From Balneola vulgaris DSM 17893 (GTDB taxonomy: Bacteria; Bacteroidota; Rhodothermia; Balneolales; Balneolaceae), in contig NZ_AQXH01000001.1 in the NCBI RefSeq assembly GCF_000375465.1, forward strand, positions 186,130 to 250,129: a stretch of DNA of 64,000 nucleotides. The letters are read 5' to 3'. The first letter of the stretch is position 1, and each line of letters starts with the position of its first letter. A model generated the notes under the pieces. That model had not been told where the DNA came from. It ran no database searches and saw only the letters and a list, made by a program, of their open reading frames with translations. This document shows, one piece after another, positions 36,070 to 46,480 of this stretch. The position numbers and the translations under genes are program-made.

Positions 36070-39000
36070 TGAAAGCACTGCAGATTTTTGAGGCTCCACT
36101 ACAAGGCTTGAGTTTAGTTGAAGCGGGTGCAGGTACAGGTAAAACCTATAACATCACATCTCTTTATATAAGAGCCATTGTTGAACATGAGCTATTACCA
36201 AAGCAAATTCTGGTGCTCACCTATACGGATGCGGCTACTATTGAACTAAAAAGTAGAATTAGAAAGAGAATAAAGGATAGTCTTGAATCACTCAAAAGTA
36301 ATAAGGCTAAAGACGACGATCCATTTTTAGTTCAGCTATTAGAAAGAAAGCAACCAAATTGGATTGATTTATTAACTACAGCGCTTCAGGCATTTGATGA
36401 AGCCTCTATTTTTACCATACATGGTTTTTGCCAAAAGCTGCTCCGTGAAGAAAGTATCTCGTTTGGGGTGCAGCCTGATTTTGAGGTCTTAAAAGATCCA
36501 CTTGAACTATATCAAGACGCTATAGATGATTACTGGAGAGAAGTTGTACAGCAGTATTCGTCTGATAGAAAGGGTAGGGCCTTATTGAATTTTCTGATTC
36601 AACAAAAACTATCTATGGATGAATTATCCCAGTTTGTGTTACCCATACTCAGTAAGCCCTATGCTATTATTGAACCACAGAACATTGAACAGAATAAAAT
36701 TGATCAAGTAATAGAAAACCTGTTTGGCTTATACCATCAATTAAGAGCAGAGTGGCACAACGATAGAGCTCTATTACAGGATATTTTGAATAGTGGGGTG
36801 CTCAATGGAAATGTGTATAGGGAAAATGTTAGGACAACGGGTCTAAAGAAAATTAATAACTGGCTTGAAGGCGAAAACGAGATCTTTTGTCTTCCAGAAA
36901 AGTTAAACCTATTTACATCTAGTGTACTGTATGAGAGAGTAAAAAAAGGGAAGACGGTAGATCCTCCACCATTTTCTTTCATACTAGATGAGTTCATGCA
37001 ACAGTACGAACAATTTCTTTCCTATAAAGAATGGTTCATTTTAAATGCACTTAACGAAATTAAAGTAAAGATTACGGCTTATAAAAAAGCGATTAACGTG
37101 CTTAGTTTTGATGACTTCCTTCAACTCGTAGATCTGAATTTAGATAAAAGGTTAAGTACAAAATTAGCTCAGAAATACCCAATTGCTCTGGTAGATGAGT
37201 TTCAAGATACAGATCCAATTCAGTATTCGATTTTTAAAAAAATATACATGAATAGTAAAAGTGCACTATTCATGATTGGTGATCCAAAGCAAGCCATTTA
37301 CAGTTTTAGGGGTGCCGATTTATTTACCTACTTCGAAGCAACAAAGGAAGTGCCGGATGAACAGAAATATTCATTAAGTGCGAATTTCCGTTCAGATGAA
37401 CACTTAATTAAAGGAGTGAATAAATTATTTAGTGTTCAAAAACATCCATTCATATTAGAAAACCCGGCATTTCGTAAAGCTAATTTTCCAGATAGTAAAA
37501 CGTCATTAACTTTAAAAAAGGGCACCGAAACTCAGGCGTCTACTCAATTTATCGAAATTGATTACGATGAAGACCGAGACGGTAACAGCATTGGTGATAC
37601 AAGGGGAAGAGTTAGTAATTATGTAGCTCATCAGATATCAGATTTGCTATCTGGTGATTATCAAATTGGAGATAGACCTGTTCAAGCAAGTGATATTGCT
37701 GTATTAGTAAAGAAGAATGCAGAAGCTGAGTTAGTTCATCAAAGCTTATACGATCTTGGCATCCCAAGTTTATTGAAATCCAAAGAATCTATTTATTCGA
37801 GCCAAGAAGCCATTGAGCTCAAAGATATTTTGAAAGCAATGCTCAACTCATCGAATGATGGGATTGTAAAAGTAGCACTTTCAACAGAATACATTGGATA
37901 TAAGGCGAATCAAATTTCAAATCTGAATGATGATCCTGAGGCTTTAGGTGAATTAGTAAATTGGTTTAAAAGCGCTCGAGAAACGTGGAGTAAAAAAGGG
38001 ATAATAGCGGCTTTAGAACTTCTGAATACTGAATTTCACATTGAAGAAAAACTATCAGTATTGAGCTTCGCTGAACGAAGACTTACCAATCATTATCATC
38101 TCCAAGAATTGCTCATAAATATTGAAAAACAGCACAAATCATCGCCATCTAATCTCTTTAGAATTTATTTGAATAAGTTGAATAATGTAGGGGAAATCAC
38201 GGATGATGAACTATTACGCTTAGAAAGTGATGATGATTTAGTGACTATTACAACCATGCATTCTAGTAAAGGGCTCGAATACCCTATTGTAGTATTGCCG
38301 TTTTTGTGGGATGACATGTTGTACTCTTCCAACAAAAATAAAGTGTCTCAATATCACAATGATGAAGATGATTTGGTCATCAATATTGGCTCTGTTAGTG
38401 AAGATGCTAAAGAACAACAAAAACTAGAAAGCATAGCCGATGCAATGCGGTTGGCATATGTAGCCCTTACAAGAGCAGAGGTGGTTAATATTATTCCTCT
38501 GTTGGATATGAACATGTATAAATCCACCATAGCTACGTTGTTATTTGGTGCAGAAGCTTATTCATCATCCAAAAAAGACCCTGCATTTAACTATGAAGCT
38601 TGTCTGTCGAAACTTAATGAACTTAAAGACCTTGCTACATTAGTTATTAAAAAAGAAGAAGAGTTGGTTTTAAAAGAGCATGTTCAAAAAACTTCTTACT
38701 CAACCTCAGATTTAAGCACTGAAAGCTTTACTCGAAATGACTTAGATAGACTAACCAAAGTTGTCAGCTTCTCATCACTGTCTCAACATTCGAAAACGGA
38801 TTCAGACGGTTTTGATTTCGACTTTGATGAACGAGTATCGATTCATGAAACCCAGGAGGATCAACAAATTGATCGTTTTTCCTTCCCGCGTGGGGCTGAT
38901 GCAGGAAATCTATTACATGACATTTTTGAGTATATAAACTTTGATGATTCATCAACCAACATTAATCAGGTTATAAAAGAGAAAATGGGGGAATGGGGCT

Positions 39001-39572
39001 TTGCCAATAAATGGGAGTCCATGTTACAAGAATGGGTAAGTGAAGTTCTAACTACGTCTCTGAATGATGAATTACAGCTGTCCAATCTATCTAAGGAAGA
39101 TGTATTAAAGGAAATGGAATTTCATTTCACAATAAATGAATTAGATCCAGCTGAATTGGCGACTACAATACGCGAACAAAATCAGTTGCCCCTTCATACT
39201 CAGAGTGTAATTCGTGGTTATATGAAAGGCTTTATCGACCTAATATTTAGGCATAATGGGAGATATTATATTCTCGATTATAAAAGTAATCACTTAGGCG
39301 ATACTTATGATGATTATAAACCTGAACATCTTAAAACAGCGATGGAACATGCAGATTATGATATTCAGTACCATATATATGTGTTGGCACTAAAGAAATA
39401 TTTGGAGGCCAGAGACCCAAATTTCGATTATAAAAGAGACTTTGGGGGCGTGTATTATTTGTTCTTGAGAGGTATGCATCCAGACAAACGATTAAATGGT
39501 ATTTATTTTGATGTTCCGAATGCGTCTAAGATTCAACGGTTAGATGAAATATGTAACCGGGTTCATCAATGA
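36066..39572 (+). CDS. recB: Exodeoxyribonuclease V beta chain RecB (helicase-nuclease)
   Basis: A 1168-residue SF1A 3'-5' helicase fused to a PD-(D/E)xK nuclease, the active nuclease of RecBCD for double-strand-break repair and linear DNA degradation. Helicase: Walker A AGAGTGKT (20-27), LVDEFQDTDPIQY (motif II), MIGDPKQAIYSFRGAD (III), LSANFRS (IV), TMHSSKGLEYPIVVLPF (V), AYVALTRAE (VI). The nuclease has ILDYKSN: Asp1058, Asp1071 and Lys1073 keep the spacing of E. coli Asp1067, Asp1080 and Lys1082, so it should be active. It overlaps recC and recD by 4 bases each. Confidence 0.96.
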   Translation: MMKALQIFEAPLQGLSLVEAGAGTGKTYNITSLYIRAIVEHELLPKQILVLTYTDAATIELKSRIRKRIKDSLESLKSNKAKDDDPFLVQLLERKQPNWIDLLTTALQAFDEASIFTIHGFCQKLLREESISFGVQPDFEVLKDPLELYQDAIDDYWREVVQQYSSDRKGRALLNFLIQQKLSMDELSQFVLPILSKPYAIIEPQNIEQNKIDQVIENLFGLYHQLRAEWHNDRALLQDILNSGVLNGNVYRENVRTTGLKKINNWLEGENEIFCLPEKLNLFTSSVLYERVKKGKTVDPPPFSFILDEFMQQYEQFLSYKEWFILNALNEIKVKITAYKKAINVLSFDDFLQLVDLNLDKRLSTKLAQKYPIALVDEFQDTDPIQYSIFKKIYMNSKSALFMIGDPKQAIYSFRGADLFTYFEATKEVPDEQKYSLSANFRSDEHLIKGVNKLFSVQKHPFILENPAFRKANFPDSKTSLTLKKGTETQASTQFIEIDYDEDRDGNSIGDTRGRVSNYVAHQISDLLSGDYQIGDRPVQASDIAVLVKKNAEAELVHQSLYDLGIPSLLKSKESIYSSQEAIELKDILKAMLNSSNDGIVKVALSTEYIGYKANQISNLNDDPEALGELVNWFKSARETWSKKGIIAALELLNTEFHIEEKLSVLSFAERRLTNHYHLQELLINIEKQHKSSPSNLFRIYLNKLNNVGEITDDELLRLESDDDLVTITTMHSSKGLEYPIVVLPFLWDDMLYSSNKNKVSQYHNDEDDLVINIGSVSEDAKEQQKLESIADAMRLAYVALTRAEVVNIIPLLDMNMYKSTIATLLFGAEAYSSSKKDPAFNYEACLSKLNELKDLATLVIKKEEELVLKEHVQKTSYSTSDLSTESFTRNDLDRLTKVVSFSSLSQHSKTDSDGFDFDFDERVSIHETQEDQQIDRFSFPRGADAGNLLHDIFEYINFDDSSTNINQVIKEKMGEWGFANKWESMLQEWVSEVLTTSLNDELQLSNLSKEDVLKEMEFHFTINELDPAELATTIREQNQLPLHTQSVIRGYMKGFIDLIFRHNGRYYILDYKSNHLGDTYDDYKPEHLKTAMEHADYDIQYHIYVLALKKYLEARDPNFDYKRDFGGVYYLFLRGMHPDKRLNGIYFDVPNASKIQRLDEICNRVHQ

Positions 39573-41245
39573 AAAAACTAATTCCACATTTACTTCAACT
39601 TAAAAACGACGAACATCTCACCTCGTTTGAGATTGAGATGGCTAAGTTTTTCAAACGAAGAGACTCCACCATTACTGAGAATGGACTTAAAGCAATAGTA
39701 TTGGCCATTCATGATGAAATAAATGGAAATATATGTGTGGACCTTTCAGAACTAGAACAACACTCTTTATACAAACACCTAGATTTTCAATTTGATAGTA
39801 TAGAAGCACTCACTCAGGAATTAGAAGGCATTCAATCTATTGGGGGTGTAGGTGAGCAAACACCATTTATTCTTGAGGGAAACCGGTTATATATTCAAAA
39901 ATATTGGTGCTACGAAGTTGAGTTGGTTGAATGGTTACTCAATAAAATGAAGGATATTCCAAAGGAGCAGCCTGTTCCAATTAAAGTAGGTGAGGAGTTG
40001 GATTTCCAAAAGGTAGCCATCGCTTTAAGTCTTTCAACGAACTTATTGATTATTTCGGGTGGACCAGGTACGGGGAAAACGTATACAGTTAAGAACATAC
40101 TCAAACAACTACTTCATATCGATAATGACATGAAGATTGCCCTAACTGCTCCAACAGGTAAGGCAGCCGAAAGATTGTCTGAATCTATCGAGGAATTAAG
40201 TGATGATATTGAATCGATGACAGTGCATCGATTACTAGGAGCTAATAGGAAAGGAGAATTTAGATTTAATGAAGATCACCAATTACCCTATGATGTAATT
40301 GTAGTTGATGAAGCCTCCATGCTAGATCTAAAAATGTGGATACACTTAGTCCGTGCAATAAAAAAAGGCACGAAACTCATTGTATTGGGAGATAAGGATC
40401 AACTCTCTTCTGTAGAAGCAGGCTCCATATTAGGGGATATATGTTATAAAGCAGATACGGGTTTTTCACAAACAATCTTAAATAATGAATTGTCGTCATT
40501 CGTCAATCTGCCTAAGAGTGATACCAATAACTTATTGAACGACCATATTGTTCTACTAACAAAGTATTATAGAGCCAGTGAGCACTCAGGGATTAATGAA
40601 TTAGCCACAGCCATTAATAATCAACGTCTAAGCGAAGTTAGGCCCTTGATGAGTACTTTGCCCTCAATTGAACATCAAGAGCCTTCAAAAGGTAAAATAG
40701 AGTCACTTCTTGCGAACTATGTGGATGAGATAATTCGTGGTGATATGAATGCTCAAATATTATGCTCCAATAGAAGTGGAAGGCTAGGGGTAGATGCTAT
40801 CAATGATTGGATAGAAAAAAGTATGAAGCAAAGGTATGGATTACCGGTACATCGTGAATGGTATAAAGGGCGTAGGATCATAATTACCAGAAATGACACA
40901 AGTATTGGTGTAAGAAACGGTGAAGTAGGCACGTGCTTTGTTCATCAATCGGGAGAGTATTATTTGAGATTTGGGCCAGATAAAGAAATACCAATAACAA
41001 GGTTAAAGGATTACAAGCCAGCTTATGCTATCACCATCCACAAGAGTCAAGGTTCTGAATACAACTCGGTAATTATCATGTTATCAGACTATATAAATCC
41101 TGTATTAACAAAAGAACTTTTATATACAGGTGTAACAAGAGCCCGGCAAAATCTTCTTGTTATTAGTTCAAACGAGGTTTTAGACTATTGTATTGAAAAC
41201 TCAATTAAACGTAGTAGCGGATTACGCGAGAAGTTGTTGTCATAA
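39569..41245 (+). CDS. recD: Exodeoxyribonuclease V alpha chain RecD
   Basis: A 558-residue SF1B 5'-3' helicase of RecBCD. Walker A GGPGTGKT is at 164-171, followed by TAPTGKAAERLSESI, VDEASMLDLKMW (motif II), LGDKDQLSSVEAGSILGD (III), and AITIHKSQGSEYNSVIIML with LLYTGVTRARQNL (V/VI). The N-terminal region is shorter than RecD2 proteins, and the place in the recC-recB-recD operon settles RecD. It probably ends at the hairpin at 41306-41336. Confidence 0.95.
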   Translation: MKKLIPHLLQLKNDEHLTSFEIEMAKFFKRRDSTITENGLKAIVLAIHDEINGNICVDLSELEQHSLYKHLDFQFDSIEALTQELEGIQSIGGVGEQTPFILEGNRLYIQKYWCYEVELVEWLLNKMKDIPKEQPVPIKVGEELDFQKVAIALSLSTNLLIISGGPGTGKTYTVKNILKQLLHIDNDMKIALTAPTGKAAERLSESIEELSDDIESMTVHRLLGANRKGEFRFNEDHQLPYDVIVVDEASMLDLKMWIHLVRAIKKGTKLIVLGDKDQLSSVEAGSILGDICYKADTGFSQTILNNELSSFVNLPKSDTNNLLNDHIVLLTKYYRASEHSGINELATAINNQRLSEVRPLMSTLPSIEHQEPSKGKIESLLANYVDEIIRGDMNAQILCSNRSGRLGVDAINDWIEKSMKQRYGLPVHREWYKGRRIIITRNDTSIGVRNGEVGTCFVHQSGEYYLRFGPDKEIPITRLKDYKPAYAITIHKSQGSEYNSVIIMLSDYINPVLTKELLYTGVTRARQNLLVISSNEVLDYCIENSIKRSSGLREKLLS

Positions 41246-41305
41246 ATCGTGTTTTCATACAAGTATGATTAACCTTGAATGTACCCCGAAAAAGCCAACG
41301 TATTT

Positions 41306-41336
41306 ATAGGAAATTGGAGGATATCCAGTTTCCTAT
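41306..41336 (+). terminator. Long hairpin downstream of recD
   Basis: A 12-bp stem with one G-T pair (41306-41317 with 41325-41336, 7-base loop), then TTGTTTAT. The 3' tail is only moderately T-rich, so it is a likely but not certain terminator for recCBD, 60 bases after the stop. Confidence 0.5.
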
Positions 41337-41469
41337 TTGTTTATATGCCCCCTATATAAGGTGATTAATACGTATATGGACTAGAAAGTGGATTTCTTAA
41401 GAAAATTCGGAACAACAGAGGAGATGTTTGGTTAAAAAAAGTGAATTAACAATAACCAAATAATCAATT

Positions 41470-42768
41470 ATGTTGACTAATAAATTACTAAAACTTCCAA
41501 TTCTGGCACTCGCTATTGCTACTTTAGGGCTTGCATGCTCTGACTCTAACAATAGCGGCGGCTCGGCTACGGTAAACGGTAAAGTTGAAGAAAGTCAAGC
41601 AAAACAAAAATCAGCAGACCTCGAAGGAACAGTTGTAACACTAGCTACTGTTGAATCTAACGGTTCAATTAATAAGATTAGTGATATTGAGACAACGACG
41701 AATGCGTCTGGTGAATTTAATCTTTCTTTTGATGCTAACACTGCACAACACTATGTAGTTGTAGCTCAAAATGGTAGCTCTGAAACAATGGGCTTTGTAT
41801 CTGCATCGCTTGAAAACGGTGATAATGTAACCATTAAGCCAATCGACTTTGAGTCTACTGCAGAGTCTAACGTATATGCTGAACTTGTAGCTAATGGTAG
41901 TGCTGATATCGTAACTAAGAATGATATCGAAGCTATGATTACATCAAGAGTAGCATCTGAAATTAATAATAGTACAAGTGCTGCTGCTAAATTTGCAACT
42001 GCACTTAAAAGTTCTGCAGAAGCAAGAGCTGAATTCTTCCGTAGTGAAGTAGAAGGAAACGCTGAAGAAAAACTTGAAGCATCATTGCAAATTCTTGCTG
42101 ACGCTCAAGCACGTTTAGAAGCGGATCTTAACTCTGCATCAACTGCTGAACAAGAAGCTGCTGCATACGAATTATTCGTAGAAACTTCTGCAAATGCATA
42201 TGCTAATGCGGATGTTGAAGCAAATAAAGCTGCTCAAGCTATCGAATTATGGGGTAGACTTGCAGTAAACAATGTAAGCTCTGTATCTACTGAAGCTGAA
42301 AACTCTGTAAGAGAACAAACTTCAATGATGGCTGCAATCGCAATTGATGCTGCCGTAAGAGCTGAAGCTGAAGCTTCTGAAATGAGTAGTGAATCTAAGC
42401 AAGCAATTGCTGACGCTGGTGCGACACTAAAAGCAAATATTAGAACTGCTGCTGGTGTTAAAGCTGATGTAGAAGCTGCTTTTGAGAGCTATAAAGAAGA
42501 AGTTAACACAACAATGCAAAACGACGCGAACGTAAGTTCTGAATTTGTAGTGAGTGTTGATACTGAAATTAATGCAACCACTGGTGCGAAAACTATCTTT
42601 GATAGCGCAGTAGCATCTGCAGTAACAGCTGACGTAGCACTTGATGTATATACAACTTTCTTTAGTAGTGTAGAATCAAGCGCACAGAATAATGATACCC
42701 AAACGATGAGTGATGCAACTCTAAGTGCGGTAACTAAGATTATTATTCTAACTAGCCTACAGTCGTAA
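41470..42768 (+). CDS. Ala/Glu-rich helical lipoprotein
   Basis: A 432-residue lipoprotein (lipobox LGLAC, Cys23) with a Ser/Asn/Gly linker. Residues about 35-120 look like a carboxypeptidase-regulatory-like beta-sandwich (DIETTTNASGEFNLSFDANT); residues about 130-400 are almost entirely Ala/Glu/Ser-rich helix (SSAEARAEFFRSEVEGNAEE, EAEASEMSSESKQAIADAGA), suggesting a long coiled coil or helical bundle at the surface. Codons are strongly biased (GCT, GAA, AAC, TCT), as in the first pilin, which suggests high expression. It stands alone, 224 bases after recD, and ends at a strong terminator. No named family. Confidence 0.65.
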   Translation: MLTNKLLKLPILALAIATLGLACSDSNNSGGSATVNGKVEESQAKQKSADLEGTVVTLATVESNGSINKISDIETTTNASGEFNLSFDANTAQHYVVVAQNGSSETMGFVSASLENGDNVTIKPIDFESTAESNVYAELVANGSADIVTKNDIEAMITSRVASEINNSTSAAAKFATALKSSAEARAEFFRSEVEGNAEEKLEASLQILADAQARLEADLNSASTAEQEAAAYELFVETSANAYANADVEANKAAQAIELWGRLAVNNVSSVSTEAENSVREQTSMMAAIAIDAAVRAEAEASEMSSESKQAIADAGATLKANIRTAAGVKADVEAAFESYKEEVNTTMQNDANVSSEFVVSVDTEINATTGAKTIFDSAVASAVTADVALDVYTTFFSSVESSAQNNDTQTMSDATLSAVTKIIILTSLQS

Positions 42769-42787
42769 GCAATAGAATAAATTACAC

Positions 42788-42823
42788 AAAAAAAGCCCTA
42801 TTCATCGAATAGGGCTTTTTTTT
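42788..42823. terminator. Bidirectional intrinsic terminator
   Basis: A 16-bp perfect stem (42788-42803 with 42807-42822, loop atc) with seven A on the left and eight T on the right, between the convergent lipoprotein and FKBP genes. Confidence 0.87.
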
Positions 42824-42844
42824 ATATCAATAAGTTATTGAATT

Positions 42845-43543
42845 TTATTTCACTGAAATAAGCTCAACTTTAAAGATTAAGGTATGGTTTGGTTTAATTA
42901 CACCACCTGGACGTGGATTTTCGCCATACGCTAAATCAGAAGGGATGTAGAACATGTAAGTTGCACCTTCTTTCATTAATTGAACGCCTTCAGTCCATCC
43001 TGGAATAACTCGGTTCAACGGAAATTCAATTGGCTCACCTCGGTCGTATGAACTATCAAACTTAGTACCATCAATTAAAGTACCTTCATAATGTACTTCA
43101 ACAGTGTCTTCAGCTTTAGGAGATTTACCCGTGCCTTCCTCAACAACTTTATATTGAAGACCCGATTCTGTTTCAACAACACCTTCTTTAGTTTTGTTTT
43201 CAGCTAAAAATGCTTGGCCTTCTTCTAAGTTTTTTGTCTTGATAGCTTCTGTAAGTTGAATACGAAAATCATTGATAAGACTATTTCTTGTCATTTCATC
43301 AATGCTTTCATTGCCTTCCATACCGTTCATAAAACCTGCTATGTATGCATCATAATTAAAATCAGTTGCACCTTCAGCTGCTAAGAAGTCTCCATTTTGA
43401 AACCCTAAAACAAAACTTATACTATCTTGTTTAGTCTCAAGATCAACATTAGCTGAGCTAGTTTTATTAGCTGAATCATTACATCCTGTAATCACAAATA
43501 CAGCTAAAAAGATGGAAAGAATGGTTGATGTGTTAAATCTCAT
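42845..43543 (-). CDS. FKBP-type peptidyl-prolyl isomerase lipoprotein (Mip/FkpA-like)
   Basis: A 232-residue periplasm-facing isomerase that speeds folding of exported proteins. Lipobox VITGC (Cys21). Residues about 35-125 form the helical dimerisation arm of the Mip/FkpA type (SISFVLGFQNGDFL, AFLAENKTKEGVVET). The C-terminal FKBP domain (about 140-232) has GLQYKVVEEGTG, VEVHYEGTLIDGTKFDSSY, VIPGWTEGVQLMKEGATY and YIPSDLAYG, so the prolyl-binding residues are present. Divergent from the helicase gene. Confidence 0.93.
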   Translation of the reverse strand: MRFNTSTILSIFLAVFVITGCNDSANKTSSANVDLETKQDSISFVLGFQNGDFLAAEGATDFNYDAYIAGFMNGMEGNESIDEMTRNSLINDFRIQLTEAIKTKNLEEGQAFLAENKTKEGVVETESGLQYKVVEEGTGKSPKAEDTVEVHYEGTLIDGTKFDSSYDRGEPIEFPLNRVIPGWTEGVQLMKEGATYMFYIPSDLAYGENPRPGGVIKPNHTLIFKVELISVK

Positions 43544-43670
43544 AATTGTTTTTTGTTATTGTTTAAAATTCGAATACTTAAAAGTAGTGTAAATAAGTGC
43601 CAAAGTGGAATATAAATTCTGCAGTTTCTATGTATATTATACTTTTTGGAACATTTAAGTTATTAGCACT

Positions 43671-45260
43671 TTGACATTTAAAGACTTTAAGCTCCAGGAA
43701 TCTTTGATGATGGGTTTGAACGATGTTGGATATACAAGTCCAACGCCCATTCAAGAACAAAGCATTCCTCATGCCTTAGAAGGCAAAGACGTATTAGGAG
43801 CGGCACAAACTGGTACTGGAAAGACAGGGGCATTTGTAATCCCCATTATTGAATTAATTCTACGCAGCCCAAGCACGGGTACAAAAGCACTTATATTATC
43901 ACCTACTCGCGAGCTCGCTCAGCAAATAGATGAGCAGATTTTTGCTCTCGGATATCACTCTGGGATTAGCTCAGCAACAATCATCGGCGGAGAAGATTTC
44001 TCGCGCCAAGCCGATGCTATAAGAGCAGGCGTAGATATTATTGTAGCAACGCCCGGTAGGCTCATTGATCAAATGAAAGTATTAGACGTTGATTTCTCTA
44101 ACATCAAATTTTTGGTATTAGATGAAGCCGATCGAATGCTTGATATGGGTTTTTTACCGGATGTAAATCATATCATAGACACTTTACCTAAGGATCGGCA
44201 TACGATGTTATTCTCGGCTACTATGCCTAAAGAATTACAGAAGCTCATGAAGAGTGTAATGAATGATCCCATTAAAGTAGAAATCGAAGTTTCTACTACT
44301 TCAAAGCAAGTGGATCAACGTGCATACTTTGCACCGCCTCGTAAGAAACTTGGTCTTGTACAGCACATATTAGACGATTTAGATTGGCAAAGCTGTATTA
44401 TTTTTAGTGCTACTAAAAAGGGTACTAATGAATTAGAGCGCCTATTAAAAGGTAAGGGCATTAATGCTGGAAGTATTCACGGTGATCGATCTCAGGAAGA
44501 AAGAACCGCTTCTTTAAGAGCATTTAAAAATGGCACGGTTCCTGTTATTGTAGCTACGGATGTATTGGCACGTGGAATCGATATCGATAACGTGTCTCTA
44601 ATCATCAACTATGATGTACCCAAAGCAGTTGAAGATTACATACATCGTATTGGTAGAACCGGTAGATATGACAAAGAAGGCATCGCCATTACCTTTGTTA
44701 GTAAAGCCGATGAAAAATTCTTTACTCCAATAAAGAAGAAAGTAGGTGATGATTTAAAGATAATTGATTTACCAGATGAGAATGATTCATCTCAAAAATC
44801 AAAATCTGAACCTTCTTCTGAAAAGTCGAATTCAGAGAAAAAGTCTTCTGTAACAGTAGTTACCAAAGAAGCAGCTAAAAAGAAGGCAGATGCTCGCCTT
44901 AAGCCAGGACTCATCAAAAAAGAAACTGTAGAAATTGAAGTTTCTAAAGATGGGAAAATTCGCATAGCCATTAATGGCGAAGGGTTTAAAACTCCGGAAT
45001 CTAAACCAGAAGAACCGAAGAAAGAACCGAAGGCAAAAAAGGAAGCTCCCAAACCGGTTAAACCTAAAGCAAAGTCTAATAAGTCTAAATCAAAGCCTAA
45101 AGAGACTAAAGAGTCTAAAAAGGGTTCTAAACCTAAAATGAACTTTGATCAAATTGAACGTATTGAACGAGCTACGGAAAGAACTAAGAAAGTTCGCAAG
45201 CCATCAAAAGGGTTATGGGGTCTTATTAAAAGTATGATTCCTAAATTTGGTAATAAGTAG
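43671..45260 (+). CDS. DEAD-box ATP-dependent RNA helicase with basic tail
   Basis: A 529-residue RhlE/DeaD-like helicase. The Q motif (FKDFKLQESLM, then GYTSPTPIQ) sits at the start, which supports the TTG start at 43671: the next ATG would remove the conserved Phe. Motifs: AQTGTGKT (I), PTRELAQQ (Ia), TPGRLID (Ib), VLDEADRMLDMGF (II), FSATMP (III), IIFSATKKGTNELE (IV), DVLARGIDIDNV (V) and HRIGRTGR (VI). The tail from about residue 370 is Lys/Ser/Pro-rich, as in RNA-binding extensions, and ends with a short aromatic segment. Possible role in ribosome assembly or cold response. Confidence 0.93.
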   Translation: MTFKDFKLQESLMMGLNDVGYTSPTPIQEQSIPHALEGKDVLGAAQTGTGKTGAFVIPIIELILRSPSTGTKALILSPTRELAQQIDEQIFALGYHSGISSATIIGGEDFSRQADAIRAGVDIIVATPGRLIDQMKVLDVDFSNIKFLVLDEADRMLDMGFLPDVNHIIDTLPKDRHTMLFSATMPKELQKLMKSVMNDPIKVEIEVSTTSKQVDQRAYFAPPRKKLGLVQHILDDLDWQSCIIFSATKKGTNELERLLKGKGINAGSIHGDRSQEERTASLRAFKNGTVPVIVATDVLARGIDIDNVSLIINYDVPKAVEDYIHRIGRTGRYDKEGIAITFVSKADEKFFTPIKKKVGDDLKIIDLPDENDSSQKSKSEPSSEKSNSEKKSSVTVVTKEAAKKKADARLKPGLIKKETVEIEVSKDGKIRIAINGEGFKTPESKPEEPKKEPKAKKEAPKPVKPKAKSNKSKSKPKETKESKKGSKPKMNFDQIERIERATERTKKVRKPSKGLWGLIKSMIPKFGNK

Positions 45261-45304
45261 TTCACAATTTGCTTATAAACAGACTATATCTTTTTTCTTA
45301 AAAA

Positions 45305-46480
45305 ATGAACACCATGAAACGATTACTAAGTCTTATAATTATTGCAGTTGTAGCTGCTAACTGTCAACCAAAATCACAAGTAGAAGTACCTATTTCTAAA
45401 GGCACTAATACTGAAATGTTACCTTTGGTGGCAGATAAGCCAATTAAAAACGTCATACTATTAATAGCTGATGGAACTGGGTTAGGACAAATATCTACAG
45501 GTCAACTAAATTTGGTTGGTGCTGATGATTACCTAGCTCTACAAACAATGCCTATTACTGGTATAGTAAAAACCCATTCATCCAGTTCATTAATTACCGA
45601 TTCTGCAGCAGGTGCTACGGCCTATTCATGCGGACAAAAAACAGATAATGGTATGATTGGTTACCTACCTGATGGCACTCATTGTAAAACATTACTAGAG
45701 TTAGCTATCGACAAGGGGATGAAAACTGGTTTAGTTGCTACCTCTACTATTACTCATGCAACGCCGGCAAGTTTTGCAGCTCACGTAGAATCTAGGCGTG
45801 ATGAAGATGTGATAGCTGAACACTTCCTAGAATCTAATACGGATGTATTTTTAGGTGGTGGTCGTTCGTTTTTCATTCCACAAACGGAAGAAGGCAGTAG
45901 AAGGAGTGATGATTTCAATCTTGTAGAGAAATTTGAAGAAAAAGGTTATAGCTATCTCCAAACAGCTGAAGAACTCAAAGCTACCAATGGTGATAAGCTT
46001 TTAGGTTTATTTGCCGATGGTGGACTAGATTCTGAAAATAGAACTCCAACTCTAGCTGAAATGACAGATAAAGCCATTTCTACTTTGAACAACAATGAAA
46101 ATGGTTTCTTCCTAATGATAGAAGGGAGCCAAATTGATTGGGGTGGTCATGGAAATGATTCTGAGTATGTAATCCGTGAAGTTAAGGATTTTGATGATGC
46201 CGTTAAACGTGTACTAGAATTCGCCCAAAAAGACGGTGAAACACTAGTAGTATTAACTGCCGATCATGAGACCGGTGGACTTACCATGATGACAGATTCA
46301 GAAGACCCACATACTTTACAAGTAAATTGGGTTACCGATTATCATACTGGTGTTCCAATTCCATTAATGGCTTATGGTCCACACGCGATTAAATTCACTG
46401 GATGGCAAGACAATACCGATGTAGGTATTAAAATAGCAGAGTTAATGAACTTCGGTGAATTTCCAATTAATCTAGAATAA
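45305..46480 (+). CDS. phoA: Alkaline phosphatase (PhoA family) lipoprotein
   Basis: A 391-residue secreted phosphomonoesterase. A signal peptide ends in VVAANC (Cys20), a possible but imperfect lipobox. Motifs: VILLIADGTGLGQ (first metal Asp), TDSAAGATA whose Ser is the phosphorylated nucleophile, ATPASFAAHVESRRDED, FLMIEGSQIDWGGHGND, ADHETGGL and DYHTGVPIPLMAYGP (zinc ligands). Length matches the compact Bacillus-like PhoA class. An in-frame second Met at 45314 is an alternative start. It overlaps the convergent lipoprotein gene by 14 bases. No Pho-box was looked for beyond a visual scan. Confidence 0.92.
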   Translation: MNTMKRLLSLIIIAVVAANCQPKSQVEVPISKGTNTEMLPLVADKPIKNVILLIADGTGLGQISTGQLNLVGADDYLALQTMPITGIVKTHSSSSLITDSAAGATAYSCGQKTDNGMIGYLPDGTHCKTLLELAIDKGMKTGLVATSTITHATPASFAAHVESRRDEDVIAEHFLESNTDVFLGGGRSFFIPQTEEGSRRSDDFNLVEKFEEKGYSYLQTAEELKATNGDKLLGLFADGGLDSENRTPTLAEMTDKAISTLNNNENGFFLMIEGSQIDWGGHGNDSEYVIREVKDFDDAVKRVLEFAQKDGETLVVLTADHETGGLTMMTDSEDPHTLQVNWVTDYHTGVPIPLMAYGPHAIKFTGWQDNTDVGIKIAELMNFGEFPINLE

